From positions 62,001-126,000 of the forward strand of contig NZ_BNED01000002.1 in assembly GCF_016755875.1 (NCBI RefSeq): DNA of 64,000 nucleotides, written 5' to 3'. A program made the position numbers and the translations under genes. The notes under the pieces were generated by a model. That model had not been told where the DNA came from. It did not search any database and worked only from the letters and a program-made list of their open reading frames with translations. The DNA is from Streptomyces spororaveus. GTDB taxonomy: Bacteria; Actinomycetota; Actinomycetes; Streptomycetales; Streptomycetaceae. How positions within the stretch are numbered: position 1 is the first letter of the stretch; each line of letters begins with the position of its first letter. Shown in pieces: positions 17,098 to 25,849 of this stretch.

Positions 17098-17451
17098 TCA
17101 GATCAGCTTGATCTCGATCGCCAAGGCGCCCAGGGCTTCCTTTTCGGGGTCGTAGATGGCGCGGATGTTGTCGAGCTGCCGCTCACGGCTGGAGGCAGGG
17201 TTGACCTTCTCCGGGCCCTCGCCGTCCAGGAGGGACTCGAAGGTCTCGTACTCGGTGACGCGGATGACTTCGACCTCGCACCGCTCGTCGGTGTCCTTGA
17301 TGCGGAATTCGATCCGGTCGCCGGCCTTGAGGTTCTCCAGGTGGGGGTATTTCACCCGGACCTCGATCGTCTTGGTGCCAGCGGCCACCAGCTCGAAGTA
17401 CTGGCGGTACAGGTTGAGGCGGTGGACGTGGTGCGCGGGGCCGGTGCTCAT
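17098..17451 (-). CDS. ASCH domain protein
   Basis: The 117-residue protein is almost entirely an ASCH domain: RLNLYRQYFELVAAGTKTIEVRV and LKAGDRIEFRI are the diagnostic N-terminal blocks, followed by a beta-rich core and EIKLI at the end. ASCH domains share the PUA-like fold and bind RNA or modified nucleosides; characterised members include ribonucleases and N4-acetylcytidine amidohydrolases. The gene overlaps the Nudix gene as TGATG, so both are translated together. Confidence 0.88.
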   Translation of the reverse strand: MSTGPAHHVHRLNLYRQYFELVAAGTKTIEVRVKYPHLENLKAGDRIEFRIKDTDERCEVEVIRVTEYETFESLLDGEGPEKVNPASSRERQLDNIRAIYDPEKEALGALAIEIKLI

Positions 17452-17993
17452 CAGAGGTACGCCAGGACCCGGTTCCGGAGGGTGTCGTCCTCGATCACGT
17501 CCACGTTTTTCCAGGCGTAGCCGCTGACCTCTTCCTCCTGGAGGGTGACGTCGGCGTCACGGTCGAGGCGGAACAGGAACCGGTAGTCGATGTGCTGGTG
17601 GTCTTCCTCGCCCTTGGCCGGGTTGGCGGGGATGGGGTGGATGTCGATATGGATGGGCTCGGGGTGGGCAAGGGAGATCGCGACGCCTTCGAGTCCGGCT
17701 TCCTCGATCAGCTCGCGGAGGGCCGCCTCGGCCAGGGTGGTGTCGGTGTCCTCCACATGCCCGCCGGGCAGCAGCCACTTCCCGAGGGCGTTGTGGTGGA
17801 TGTGCAGGACGCGGCCGTCCGCGTCGAGCAGGATCGCGCCAGCGGTCACGTGACCTCGCATTTCCTTGCGGCTGGTGATCTCTCCGGCGGTGTCGAGGAG
17901 ATCGAAGACCGGCTCCAGGTTGCGCTTCTCCTCGCGATGGGCGTCGAGGTAGACGGTCGTGACGGTGCGGATGTGGGCGTGGCTGATAGGCAC
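17451..17993 (-). CDS. Nudix hydrolase
   Basis: The 180-residue protein carries an intact Nudix box GGHVEDTDTTLAEAALRELI followed by EEAGLEG (about residues 77-99), giving the catalytic REUxEE glutamates that bind magnesium for hydrolysis of a nucleoside diphosphate-linked substrate. An N-terminal helical extension of about 45 residues (RNLEPVFDLLDTAGEITSR) precedes the fold. It lies 9 bases downstream of the adenosylhomocysteinase-like gene and overlaps the ASCH gene, indicating one operon concerned with nucleotides or modified nucleosides. Confidence 0.9.
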   Translation of the reverse strand: MPISHAHIRTVTTVYLDAHREEKRNLEPVFDLLDTAGEITSRKEMRGHVTAGAILLDADGRVLHIHHNALGKWLLPGGHVEDTDTTLAEAALRELIEEAGLEGVAISLAHPEPIHIDIHPIPANPAKGEEDHQHIDYRFLFRLDRDADVTLQEEEVSGYAWKNVDVIEDDTLRNRVLAYL

Positions 17994-18002
17994 GTGCGGT
18001 CC

Positions 18003-19127
18003 TTACCGGTTGTAGTGGTCGAGCCAGATGGAGGCGATGTCGCGGCGGTCGCTATCGGGGATCTCATGGATACCGGGTCCCAGGTCACCGCGGGCGAGTA
18101 TCCGTACCGCGGCGATGAGTTCTGCCTGGACGAGGTAAATGAAGGGACCGACCGAGGCGCCGTGCAGGAAGTTGACGGCGTTGCCGTCGTTGAGCAGGAA
18201 GAACACATGACCGGAGTCGGACGCGTACCGGGTGACGTGCTCGCCGGCCTCGCTGGTGACGTAGCAGGGCGGCAGCCGGTTCAGGTCGAGTTCGTCTTCG
18301 CTGCTGGTGACGGTGGCGACGTAGGCGCCGGAGCGCAGGCGGGGAAAGTCGTCTCCGCGAAGGGCGAGCGATCCGGTGGCGCACAGCACCAGTCCGGCCG
18401 AGCCGATGGCGGTGGTGCGGTCTTGGGCGACGGTGAAGCCCTGGGCGAGGGCTTGGGTTCGGCGGACGGGGTCGATGTCGTAGACGGTGACGTGAACGCC
18501 CTTGGCGTGCAGGAGTCGGGCGATGGAGCTTCCGAGCTTGCCGAAGCCGAGGACCAGGGCGCCGCGGCCGTGGAAGATGTCCCCGCGCCCGCGGGTGAGA
18601 GCCTCGGTGGAGAACACCACGGACTGCCCGACGAGGAAGTCCTCGGGGTCCTTCAGAGGAGACCGGGCGGCCGAGATGACGGGGCAGGGCAGCTTGTCGA
18701 GGTCGGCGTACTTCTGGTGGCCGTTCTCGGTGTCCTCGATCACGCCCAGGATGCGGCCGGAGAAGCGGTCGCACAGGTCACAGAGGGCGGGTGCGAAATA
18801 GCCGCCGACGTCGAAGAGGACCACCGGCTCACGGCAGGCCCGGTTTTCGAGGTAGGCGAGGGCCTTGTCCGGGTCGGTGAACATCTGCCGGGTGAGCGGG
18901 TCCACGGGTGCGGTCTGCTCGACCAGGTCGCGTGCGCTGGCGTTGATGGACTTCGGTTTCGGTAGGGTCGCCCGCAGGCCGGTCACGGTGGCGACGGCGC
19001 GGACGAATGCGGGACGCTCGGGTAGCAGATGGGTGATCAGCAGCGACGCCGGTGTGGAGTCGCAGGCGAAGGCGCGGGCCACGGTCTCGAAGTACGAGGT
19101 GAGACGGGCGAGGTCGGTCGGTTCCAC
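18003..19127 (-). CDS. Adenosylhomocysteinase-like NAD-binding protein
   Basis: The 374-residue protein resembles S-adenosylhomocysteine hydrolase over its NAD-binding and C-terminal parts: GVIEDTENGHQKY (about 128-140), GFGKLGSSIARLL (dinucleotide-binding GxGxxG, 194-206), VYDIDPVRRTQALAQGF, and FFLLNDGNAVNFLHG near the end. The N-terminal substrate domain is short and divergent (family length 430-490), so the substrate may not be adenosylhomocysteine. GTG 19127 follows AGGAG by 4 bases; GTG 19139 is an alternative. It is in an operon with Nudix and ASCH genes. Confidence 0.75.
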   Translation of the reverse strand: MEPTDLARLTSYFETVARAFACDSTPASLLITHLLPERPAFVRAVATVTGLRATLPKPKSINASARDLVEQTAPVDPLTRQMFTDPDKALAYLENRACREPVVLFDVGGYFAPALCDLCDRFSGRILGVIEDTENGHQKYADLDKLPCPVISAARSPLKDPEDFLVGQSVVFSTEALTRGRGDIFHGRGALVLGFGKLGSSIARLLHAKGVHVTVYDIDPVRRTQALAQGFTVAQDRTTAIGSAGLVLCATGSLALRGDDFPRLRSGAYVATVTSSEDELDLNRLPPCYVTSEAGEHVTRYASDSGHVFFLLNDGNAVNFLHGASVGPFIYLVQAELIAAVRILARGDLGPGIHEIPDSDRRDIASIWLDHYNR

Positions 19128-19156
19128 GGCACTCCTCACGTCGGTGGTGCGAGGTG

Positions 19157-19367
19157 TCAGCGGGCGTCTGCCTGACGCAGGGCCTGGTGGTCGGCGATGA
19201 CCCATTCCACACCGCCGCCCTCGGGGCGCAGGAACACCGCTTCCGGGATGACACGGCGGGTGGTGGGGTCCTCCCACTCGCCGATGAACTGGACGACGCC
19301 CTCACGGTCCCGGCCGGGATCGAAGATCCTCGCCCCCCTCGTAGAGCCAGGAGGGGCGCCTGCTCAT
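19157..19367 (-). pseudogene. Small hypothetical gene broken by a +1 frameshift
   Basis: From ATG 19367 the frame MSRRPSWLYEGG stops early, but removing one base from the run of six C (19333-19338) restores MSRRPSWLYEGARIF then VQFIGEWEDPTTRRVIPEA and a stop at 19157, about 70 residues in total. The ATG overlaps the stop of the upstream 61-residue gene (ATGA). The restored sequence is well-formed, so this is a recent frameshift, a slippage site or a base-call error. Confidence 0.65.
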
Positions 19368-19549
19368 GCCTTACCGTCCTCGGCCAGGGCTCGGCCGGCG
19401 AGGCGCAGGAACTTCTCCCAGCCGCGTTCGGCGCGGGCCCGAAGGGCGGGGCTGGGATCGGGACTACCGAACGGGTCGTCCCAGGGGGCGTACTCGGGCT
19501 GGTCCTCGATCTGGCGGGCGAGCGGACGGCGAGGGAGGTTCTCGGGCAT
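19364..19549 (-). CDS. Small hypothetical protein (61 aa)
   Basis: MPENLPRRPLARQIEDQPEY begins a 61-residue charged protein ending in a helix (ERGWEKFLRLAGRALAEDG). It is coupled by ATGA to the frameshifted gene downstream and seems to head the operon that includes the adenosylhomocysteinase-like, Nudix and ASCH genes. I do not recognise the family. Confidence 0.6.
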   Translation of the reverse strand: MPENLPRRPLARQIEDQPEYAPWDDPFGSPDPSPALRARAERGWEKFLRLAGRALAEDGKA

Positions 19550-19730
19550 GGGGCGTCACTCCTGCTCCGGTGTGGGTGGCAGCAGGGCACCGTACGACAT
19601 GAGGGCGGTGCGGTGCCCTGCTGCTTCGGGGGAGCTGCCCGGGGGTAGTGCGGTCACCCCGGGTGGCGTGTCTTCACCGTAGGAAGACGGATAGCCCGCG
19701 CTCAACGAAATTGCGGCGAATTGCGGATTC

Positions 19731-20579
19731 TCACCCGAGGGAGTCGATCGCGGCCGTGATGAGGGCGCGGGCGTTGTCGCCGTAGACGGCCATTTTCGAC
19801 AGGCCGGCGAACGCTTGTGCATAGTCGGCGAGTTCGCGGGGCTGGGTGATGTTGACCTCGGCGGTGAGCGTCTCGACCACAGCGTGCCGGTCGTCGTACA
19901 TGTAGAACGCCTCCAGCGGCCAGATGACACGCGGGGCGCTGAACGGGATGACGCCGAGGGAGACAGATGCGAGCGGCATCACGGTGAGCAGGTGGCGGAG
20001 CTGGGCGGCCATGGTGTCGGCGTCGCCGAAGCGGGTGCGAAGCACCGACTCCTCCAGCAGCACGACGTACCGGAGTCCGCCCTCGTACAGGAAGCGGCTG
20101 CGGGCGACGCGTGCGGCCACGGCTTCGGCAACGTCGTTGGGGGTGCCCTGGAAGGTGGTGATGCTCGTCAGCAGCGCGGTGGCGTACGCCGGGGTCTGGA
20201 GGTAGCCGGGGACCACGTTGGAGACGTAGGTGCGGCAGACGCGGGCCTTCTCGTGGCGGCCGTTGACGTTCTGCTGCATGGTGCGCAGGCCGTCGCGGTG
20301 CAGGCGGCGCCACTCCACGTACATGGAGTCGACGGCGCGGGCGGTGGCGATCAGGTTCTCGATCTGCTCTTCGGCGCCGCAGGCAGCGCACCAGGCGCGG
20401 ATGTCCGCGTCGGAGGGAGGAGCCTCGCCCTTCTGGATGCGTGTGGTCTTGGCGGGGTGCCAGCCGCACCGGGCGGACAGCTCACGCCCGGTCAGGCCAG
20501 CATCCTTGCGCAGGTGTGACAGGCGGACGGCGAGGGCTTCACGGGCCGCCTGGGCGCTGGAGGACGGGGAGGTGGGCAT
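19731..20579 (-). CDS. XRE regulator with DUF5753 (WhiJ/Scr1-like)
   Basis: The 282-residue protein has an N-terminal helix-turn-helix (LSHLRKDAGLTGRELSARCGWHPAKTTR split across helices, residues about 18-50) followed by the DUF5753 effector-type domain: EWRRLHRDGLRTMQQ, VPGYLQTPAYATALL and VLLEESVLRTRFGD are characteristic. Streptomyces carry dozens of these, usually next to a small DUF397 or DUF6879 gene, and some affect development or antibiotic production. Here the partner is the DUF6879 gene 15 bases upstream on the same strand. Confidence 0.88.
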   Translation of the reverse strand: MPTSPSSSAQAAREALAVRLSHLRKDAGLTGRELSARCGWHPAKTTRIQKGEAPPSDADIRAWCAACGAEEQIENLIATARAVDSMYVEWRRLHRDGLRTMQQNVNGRHEKARVCRTYVSNVVPGYLQTPAYATALLTSITTFQGTPNDVAEAVAARVARSRFLYEGGLRYVVLLEESVLRTRFGDADTMAAQLRHLLTVMPLASVSLGVIPFSAPRVIWPLEAFYMYDDRHAVVETLTAEVNITQPRELADYAQAFAGLSKMAVYGDNARALITAAIDSLG

Positions 20580-20594
20580 GAGCTGTCCGGCGGC

Positions 20595-21125
20595 TCAGAC
20601 GGTGTACTGGTCGTGCGGGATGCCGCGCTCCCACACCGTTTCGAACGCCGTCTCGCACAGCTTGATCACGGCGGGGTCGTCGGAGACGGAGTACTTCGGG
20701 TCGTCCCAGTCGCCGACTCCGGTGAAGTGGTTCCAGCGGACCAACGTGTCGTCGATCAGCCAGAAGTCGTTTCCGGGCAGCGCGATGTCCGACGCCTGTC
20801 GACGCGGGAGCCAGCGCACCTGTTCCCCGGCTTCGATGTTCAGCGGGGTGGCCGCGTGCTCCCACCGGATGTAGTCGGTGACCGGCTCAGAGATGATGCG
20901 GGCCCGGCGCATCACGACGCCGCGGCCCACGGTCTCCCTGACGATCCCGAGCCATGCCGGCCACCAAGCCGCGGTGGGGTCGAGGTCGATGTGGCCGGTG
21001 CGCTTGAACTCCTCGAACTCCGCCACCTCGTCGCCCACGCTGTACACGTCGCGCATCTCCAGGTGGACCGCGCTTCGCTCAGCCGCCCTCAGCATCGTCA
21101 CGAAGTCCGGCACGTTCTGCGTCAT
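20595..21125 (-). CDS. DUF6879 family protein
   Basis: The 176-residue product matches the DUF6879 pattern: FEEFKRTGHIDLDP-like N-terminus, RRARIISEPVTDYIRWEHA, AGEQVRWLPRRQASDIALPGND split by FWLIDD. These proteins accompany DUF5753 regulators in Streptomyces and are presumed partners or antagonists of the regulator. The gene overlaps the upstream 93-residue gene by 47 bases and is followed after 15 bases by the XRE/DUF5753 gene. Confidence 0.85.
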   Translation of the reverse strand: MTQNVPDFVTMLRAAERSAVHLEMRDVYSVGDEVAEFEEFKRTGHIDLDPTAAWWPAWLGIVRETVGRGVVMRRARIISEPVTDYIRWEHAATPLNIEAGEQVRWLPRRQASDIALPGNDFWLIDDTLVRWNHFTGVGDWDDPKYSVSDDPAVIKLCETAFETVWERGIPHDQYTV

Positions 21126-21360
21126 CGCACGCCTTCCTGAGTATCTGAATCATCCGGGCCGGGATCCGTACCACGGTCTCGTGGTCAGGTACGCCCCTGT
21201 GGTGGCCAGGGACCCACTCGGTCCCCGCGATCTCGTCCGTCGTCACCGGGTCGAGCTTCCATCCCTGGATGACGATCTCCTGCTTCTCCTCGTCCACCCA
21301 CACGGTCGGCGATCCATCGCCCCCGGTGTTGGGGTCCATCCCGACGAACCGTAGCGCCAC
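21079..21360 (-). CDS. Small hypothetical protein (93 aa)
   Basis: The protein starts MALRFVGMDPNTGGDGSPTV and has a beta-rich first half (VWVDEEKQEIVIQGWKLD) and a helical C-terminus. It overlaps the DUF6879 gene by 47 bases in another frame, which is a common arrangement for this regulatory triplet. Family unknown to me. Confidence 0.7.
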   Translation of the reverse strand: MALRFVGMDPNTGGDGSPTVWVDEEKQEIVIQGWKLDPVTTDEIAGTEWVPGHHRGVPDHETVVRIPARMIQILRKACDDAERAGLRDDAEGG

Positions 21361-21582
21361 GACGATCTCCCCTGTCCAGCGAGTTGCGCGTATTTGCGTA
21401 TGACGCTCGTCCGCGTCCGCCGGGGCGTCAAGGGCGCGAACCAGACAGGGTCCGGGAGCCGCAGTCTGATCTCTGGAAGCGGAAGGGGACCGAAGAGTTC
21501 AGGACGCCGATCCGCAATCCAGGGGCACCCCGTAGCGGGTGGCGGGGTCGCGCGTAGTAGGGCCGGTCCTTGCCGTGCGCCG

Positions 21583-21948
21583 TCAGTGATCCGTACGGAT
21601 GCCCTGGAACCCCGGCCCCAGTCCGCGCCGCCTCGGCCGCGCCCGGCGCGGGGTAGGCACGGTCGCCGCAGCGGCGGGCTCCGGCTCCTGGGCCTGCTCC
21701 TCAACGGCGATGCCCAGGTGCCGGCGGGCGGAGTTGGTCGCGGCCGCCACCACAGCGAGGGCCTGCGCGATGCTCTCCCCGGTGCTGCCCAAGGCCTCGA
21801 CGAGGGTGTCGATCGCATCCAGCGCGTCCTCGGCGGCCGCCGCGCTCCAGTCGCCCGGGCCGGTGGCGTCCACGAGATGGCACGCGGCGTCGGCGACCTG
21901 CCCGGCCCACGGTTCGACCCCGGGCGCAGCCCGCCCCAACCACTCCAT
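21583..21948 (-). CDS. Small hypothetical protein (121 aa)
   Basis: An Ala-rich all-helical protein (AAAAEDALDAIDTLVEALGS) with a basic, Pro-rich C-terminal tail. The acidic helices and codon bias look coding, but there is no recognised domain and the ribosome site is weak. It may be a small regulatory partner related to the upstream cluster, or a chance frame. Confidence 0.45.
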   Translation of the reverse strand: MEWLGRAAPGVEPWAGQVADAACHLVDATGPGDWSAAAAEDALDAIDTLVEALGSTGESIAQALAVVAAATNSARRHLGIAVEEQAQEPEPAAAATVPTPRRARPRRRGLGPGFQGIRTDH

Positions 21949-22612
21949 TGACCCCGTCCCGATGCTGTGCCCGCCGAAGATTCCCGGGCGTGAGTGTCAC
22001 ACAGCGCCGCTTCTCCACACCTGTAGCAGGCGAGAGGGCTCTCTGTCCGAAAGCCCCGAGATCCTTTCGGGGAGCACCGCCGTGTAGGACAACACCACCG
22101 ATGGCCGCGAGGACACTGCGGGCGACAAGCCTGCCGACGGGCACACGGGCAGGCTCCCGTAAGGGAACGCCACCAGGTCCGCGCCCCGACGTACAGCCGC
22201 CGCCACCAGTTCACAGTGGAGAACTACCGGACCGTGCTGGAGACCGCTCTTCAGCTCGCGCGGTAGACGGCTCCCTACTCGGTCAAGAGCGGCGGCGCGG
22301 CCGCCGCGTGGCGGATTGTGCGGCCGCGCCGCCCCGCTCCCGGCCTCAACAATCCGCCGCCCCAGTACTGGATCGCCCCCGGATTCCCCCATAACAACAG
22401 CAGCGAGGGGGAGCGGTCAGGAATCCCCTCGGCTCCTGTCCGGTAGGAAATCGACTCCCTTGAAGACTTCGAGACCCCTGCTGTCCAGCAGCACCCGAGC
22501 CCCACGAAGGGGTGGCGGACGGTTGCGCGCCTTGGTGGCCGCTCCCGCACTGTCCTCCTGCCACCCCGGCCTCTGCGGGGTGGGAACGCTTTTCTACCGA
22601 TGGAGGACACCC
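21949..22612. other. 664-bp region, no confident gene, two hairpins
   Basis: No frame has convincing features; one leftward frame ending in YGSLPVCPSAGLS is possible but unsupported. Perfect inverted repeats occur at 22291-22304/22320-22333 (14 bp) and as GGCGGATTGT (about 22310-22319) with ACAATCCGCC (about 22349-22358), giving overlapping alternative stem-loops that look like a terminator. Confidence 0.5.
22291..22333. terminator. 14-bp perfect hairpin, overlapping second inverted repeat
   Basis: GGCGGCGCGGCCGC pairs perfectly with GCGGCCGCGCCGCC across a 15-nt loop. Part of the loop also pairs with sequence further right, so two mutually exclusive structures are possible. No poly-T is needed for Streptomyces terminators. 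Confidence 0.5.
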
Positions 22613-22783
22613 ATGAACCCGATGACCCTCGCCCTGCTCGTTCTGCTCGTCGGCTTCCTGTGCGCGACCGTCGTCTGCATCGTGGCCCTGTGCCGCGCCC
22701 ACCGGACCGACACCGTCGCCCTGGTCGGCGAGTTGGCCGATCTGGTCTCCGTCTTCACCCGGTACCGCCGCAAGAAGCCGTAG
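22613..22783 (+). CDS. Small membrane protein (56 aa)
   Basis: ATG 22613 follows a GGAGG site. MNPMTLALLVLLVGFLCATV with VCIVAL forms one long transmembrane helix (residues about 5-28), then a short cytoplasmic tail with TRYRRKKP. Single-span proteins of this type are abundant in Streptomyces plasmids and have no assigned function. Confidence 0.65.
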   Translation: MNPMTLALLVLLVGFLCATVVCIVALCRAHRTDTVALVGELADLVSVFTRYRRKKP

Positions 22784-23117
22784 CCCGCGGTCCCCAGGGT
22801 CGTCTCGTACGTCCCGAGCATCCCCACGCCGACGGGCACCAGGAGCACGAGCAGCCGCGGGGGCCCACCTAGAAGAGGCCGACCTGGAAGGGGCATACCT
22901 GAACAAGAGCAAGGATCCAACGGTCGAGCAGCTGGTCTCTGCCCGCCCCGCACAGACGACGGTTCTCCCGACACCTCGCTGCGAATGCCCAGGTCACGGC
23001 CCGGATCGCCGTGATGAGGGAAAAGCCATGGGTCTAGCCGCGCTGACCCGGCAGATGGAAGCCTGTAGTGCCGCGGCGGCGCCTCAGAGGACCTCGTCTC
23101 CGGGGCGCCGCTGTCGG
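22784..23117. other. 334-bp region with nothing recognisable
   Basis: I see no plausible gene, repeat or hairpin in this interval beyond short GC-rich palindromes. Confidence 0.5.
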
Positions 23118-23383
23118 TCACACGGCGACGGCCGCCCTCAGGGGGCGGCCCCAGCCCTGGGCTCGGTCGACCGTGTCGAGCAGCACCGGCTCCCAGCCGG
23201 CGGCCGCGAGGGCCCGCAGGTGATCCACGACGATGCGTTCCCGTCGGTCAGAGCCTCCTCGTCCACGACCGGCAGATGCGGAGGCAGCGGGCCGACGGCG
23301 GCGCGCAGGGCGGTCGTGTACTTGGCACCGGACCGGGCGGCCGCGCGGGCACGCCTGGCGGCGGTGTTCTGCTTCTTCGGCAT
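23118..23383 (-). pseudogene. Small basic protein gene with frameshift
   Basis: The start MPKKQNTAARRARAAARSGA and KYTTALRAA is typical of a small basic Streptomyces protein. After LTDGN the frame becomes unnatural, while a one-base shift near 23240 continues as RIVVDHLRALAAAGWEPVLL and DTVDRAQGWGRPLRAAVAV to a stop at 23118. A single-base deletion therefore splits an original protein of about 88 residues. Confidence 0.65.
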
Positions 23384-23546
23384 GACATCTCCAGGCCGGA
23401 CAGGCTCACGCCCTCCGGCCGCACGTCAGGGGCCACGGAAGGGAGAACGGCGCACAGCGCCGGTGATTCTCTCTACGCGGGCCCCGGGAGCTGTTTGACG
23501 AGCAGTCCGCGTTCCCGGCACCGTCGTCGGCAGAAGCACAAGCGGC

Positions 23547-23903
23547 GTGACCTGGGAAGAAGCCTTGCTCACGGTGGCGCCGGCGACCGATCATTCGAAC
23601 ATGAGACCCGAAGTGCAGACGTTCGTTGATGACGGCCCGCTCCCCGACTGGGACGCGAGCGAAGACGAGATCGACAGGCGTGACCAGCAGCTCCGCGCGA
23701 TCGCCAAGCCGGTCACTAGGGACGAGGCGCAGGCTCTCGTCTCCTGCTTCGGCCCGGACGACTGCTACGGCATGGCCTGGACCCTGCTACACCTCATCGA
23801 GACCGGCCCGAATCCCGTGCTGACCAGCAAGCCCGCATCTGGCGCAAACGAGTGGCACCAGCGCCTCTACGACCGCGCCGTGTTCGGAGGCCTCATCCCC
23901 TGA
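23547..23903 (+). CDS. Hypothetical protein (118 aa)
   Basis: The product is acidic, with EDEIDRRDQQLRAIAKPVTR and DDCYGMAWTLLHLIETGPNP suggesting a small helical domain. GTG 23547 gives 118 residues; ATG 23601 (MRPEVQTFVDDG) is a likely alternative since neither has a strong ribosome site. It resembles small immunity-type or uncharacterised Streptomyces proteins, but I cannot assign a family. Confidence 0.65.
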   Translation: MTWEEALLTVAPATDHSNMRPEVQTFVDDGPLPDWDASEDEIDRRDQQLRAIAKPVTRDEAQALVSCFGPDDCYGMAWTLLHLIETGPNPVLTSKPASGANEWHQRLYDRAVFGGLIP

Positions 23904-24048
23904 ACTTGACGGCATAACAACGTGAGGTGTCTTGGCCGCTCCCTATCGGGCCGCCCGCGGCGTGGGCGCGGGCTGAGCGGCGACCGGCAGTACGCGGCTG
24001 GCCGGGCGATGCACCCCCAGCTAGGGGAACGATTGCACGCCTGGAGGC

Positions 24049-24160
24049 CTACGTCGTGGTCGGCTGCGTCTGCATCTCGGCGTCGGCGACCATCTGGTCG
24101 TCGTGGTCCCGGAGCATCCGCAGGACGGTGGCCGGGCTGGGGTGTTGCCCGTGCGGTCCG
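24049..24160 (-). pseudogene. 3' remnant of a gene cut by the TnpB element
   Basis: Leftward, the frame HPSPATVLRMLRDHDDQMVA and DAEMQTQPTT ends at a TAG (24051-24049). It reads as the C-terminal tail of a protein whose front is absent. The break lies just before the tnpB gene, so insertion of that element is a likely cause. Confidence 0.4.
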
Positions 24161-24243
24161 GGGCTTCAGTGCGCCGCGGTGCCGAGGCCCCCGAATAGCC
24201 GGGAAAGGGCGCGGCTGTCAGACCCGTACGGGACGATCCTGCG

Positions 24244-25650
24244 ATGACGACGACGTCGACGACGGAGACGCTCCGCGCCTACCGGTACGCGCTCGATCCC
24301 ACCCCTGCACAGATCGAGATACTCCAGCGCTACGCCACCGCCGCCCGCTGCGGCTACAACTTCGCCCTCGGCTACATGGTGGCCGTGCACCAGAAGTGGG
24401 CGCGCGGCCGCGACGCACTGATCGCCGCGGGCATGGACAAGGCCGTGGCGAACAAGGCCGCGCCGAAGGTGAAGGTCCCCAACGCGTTCCGCGCCCAGGC
24501 GTTCTTCCGGGAGACCAAGGGCCACCCGTTCACCGGCCCCTTACCCGAGGGCGCCGAGCGGACCACGCCCTACCCGTGGTGGGAAGGGGTCTCCAACCGT
24601 GCCTACTACACGGCGATGGAAGACGCGGCCACGGCCTGGAAGAACTGGATGGACTCCGCCTCCGGCCGCAGGGCGGGCGGCCCGGTCGGCTACCCCCGCT
24701 TCAAGCGGCGCGGCCGCGCCCGCGAGCGGTTCCGCCTGGTCCACAACGTCAAGAAGCCGGAGATCAGGTTCGAGACCTCCCGTCGGCTGCGGATCCCCGG
24801 CGGCGGCGGCCAGAGCGCGTTCACAGTCCGCCTCCACCAGGACGCCCGCGACCTGCTCCGCCTGATCGCCGATGGCCGCGCGGTCGTCAACTCCTTGACC
24901 GTCTCCCGCGACGGGCACCGCTGGCACGCCTCCGTCCTGTGCCGCGTCGAGCAGCACATCCCCTCTGGGCCCTCCCACCGCCAGGCCGCCGCCGGCCGTA
25001 TCGGAGCGGACCTCGGCGTCAAAGCCCTCGCCGCGCTCTCCGACCCCCTCACCCTCACCCCGGCCGCCGGGCCCACCGTCTTGATCCCCAACCCGCGCCA
25101 CCTGGCCGCCACCGAGCGCAAACTCGCACGCGCCCAGCGGGTCATGTCCCGCCGCTTCGTCCGCGGAGCCGCCCAGCAGTCCAAGGGCTACAGCGAGGCC
25201 CGCGCCCGCGTCGCCAAACTCCACGCCCAGCTCGCCGCGCGCCGCACCAGCGCGCTGCACCTGATCTCCAAGCGGCTGGTCCAGCAGTACGCCGAGATCG
25301 CCCTGGAATCCCTCAACACCAAGGGCATGACCTCCTCCGCGAAGGGCACCCTCCAGAGCCCCGGCCGCAACGTCCGGCAGAAGGCCGGCCTGAACCGGGC
25401 GATCCTGGACGCCAGCTTCGGCGAGCTCAACCGCCAGATCGCCTACAAGGCCGCCTGGCACGGCGCCACCCTCGCCCGCGTCCCCACCTTCTTCCCCTCC
25501 TCCAAAACCTGCTCCGCCTGCGGCTGGATCAACACGGAACTGACCTTGGCAGACCGCGAGTTCGCCTGCCGCTCGTGCGGTATCGTCCTGGACCGGGACG
25601 CCAACGCGGCCCGCAACATCAAGAACCACGCCATACCCGTCCAGCCCTGA
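24244..25650 (+). CDS. tnpB: TnpB, RNA-guided RuvC nuclease of an IS605/IS607-type element
   Basis: The 468-residue protein is a complete TnpB. An N-terminal domain (YRYALDPTPAQIEILQRYA) is followed by the split RuvC: GADLGVKALAAL with D256, ALESLNTKGM with E355, and LDRDANAARNIKNHA with D450/D452. The zinc finger CSACG (C423, C426) and CRSCG (C442, C445) is intact. TnpB cuts DNA guided by an omega RNA made from the element's right end. No TnpA transposase is nearby, so the element is non-autonomous or immobile. It ends 270 bases before the first repeat of CRISPR array 2. Confidence 0.93.
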   Translation: MTTTSTTETLRAYRYALDPTPAQIEILQRYATAARCGYNFALGYMVAVHQKWARGRDALIAAGMDKAVANKAAPKVKVPNAFRAQAFFRETKGHPFTGPLPEGAERTTPYPWWEGVSNRAYYTAMEDAATAWKNWMDSASGRRAGGPVGYPRFKRRGRARERFRLVHNVKKPEIRFETSRRLRIPGGGGQSAFTVRLHQDARDLLRLIADGRAVVNSLTVSRDGHRWHASVLCRVEQHIPSGPSHRQAAAGRIGADLGVKALAALSDPLTLTPAAGPTVLIPNPRHLAATERKLARAQRVMSRRFVRGAAQQSKGYSEARARVAKLHAQLAARRTSALHLISKRLVQQYAEIALESLNTKGMTSSAKGTLQSPGRNVRQKAGLNRAILDASFGELNRQIAYKAAWHGATLARVPTFFPSSKTCSACGWINTELTLADREFACRSCGIVLDRDANAARNIKNHAIPVQP

Positions 25651-25766
25651 GCCGGACCAGTCCCCTGGAACAGGGGCTGCAACGCCCGTGGACTGCACGT
25701 AAGCCCCGGGCACCGCCCCGTGCGGTGCCCGGGCAGGCAGGACGAAGCGGGCAGGCAGGACGAAGC
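25651..25766 (+). ncRNA. Candidate omega RNA / right end downstream of tnpB
   Basis: Just beyond the stop, a 12-bp perfect stem (25705-25716 with 25722-25733, 5-nt loop) is followed by two exact 18-nt copies of GGGCAGGCAGGACGAAGC (25731-25748, 25749-25766). Omega RNAs start within the 3' part of tnpB and run to the right end, so this is the expected place. The exact end and guide cannot be fixed from sequence alone. Confidence 0.4.
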
Positions 25767-25849
25767 GGGAAGGCCGACGCACCAACAGTCGGTCACCCTG
25801 GGACAGCAATGCCCCAGCCATCCCTAACTCCACAGCGTGTACATACGGG

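Noticed and set aside
17592..18965. A 457-residue plus-strand frame opposite Nudix and SAHH-like genes
   Set aside because: The sequence is Val/Gly/Asp-rich antisense of two recognisable enzymes.
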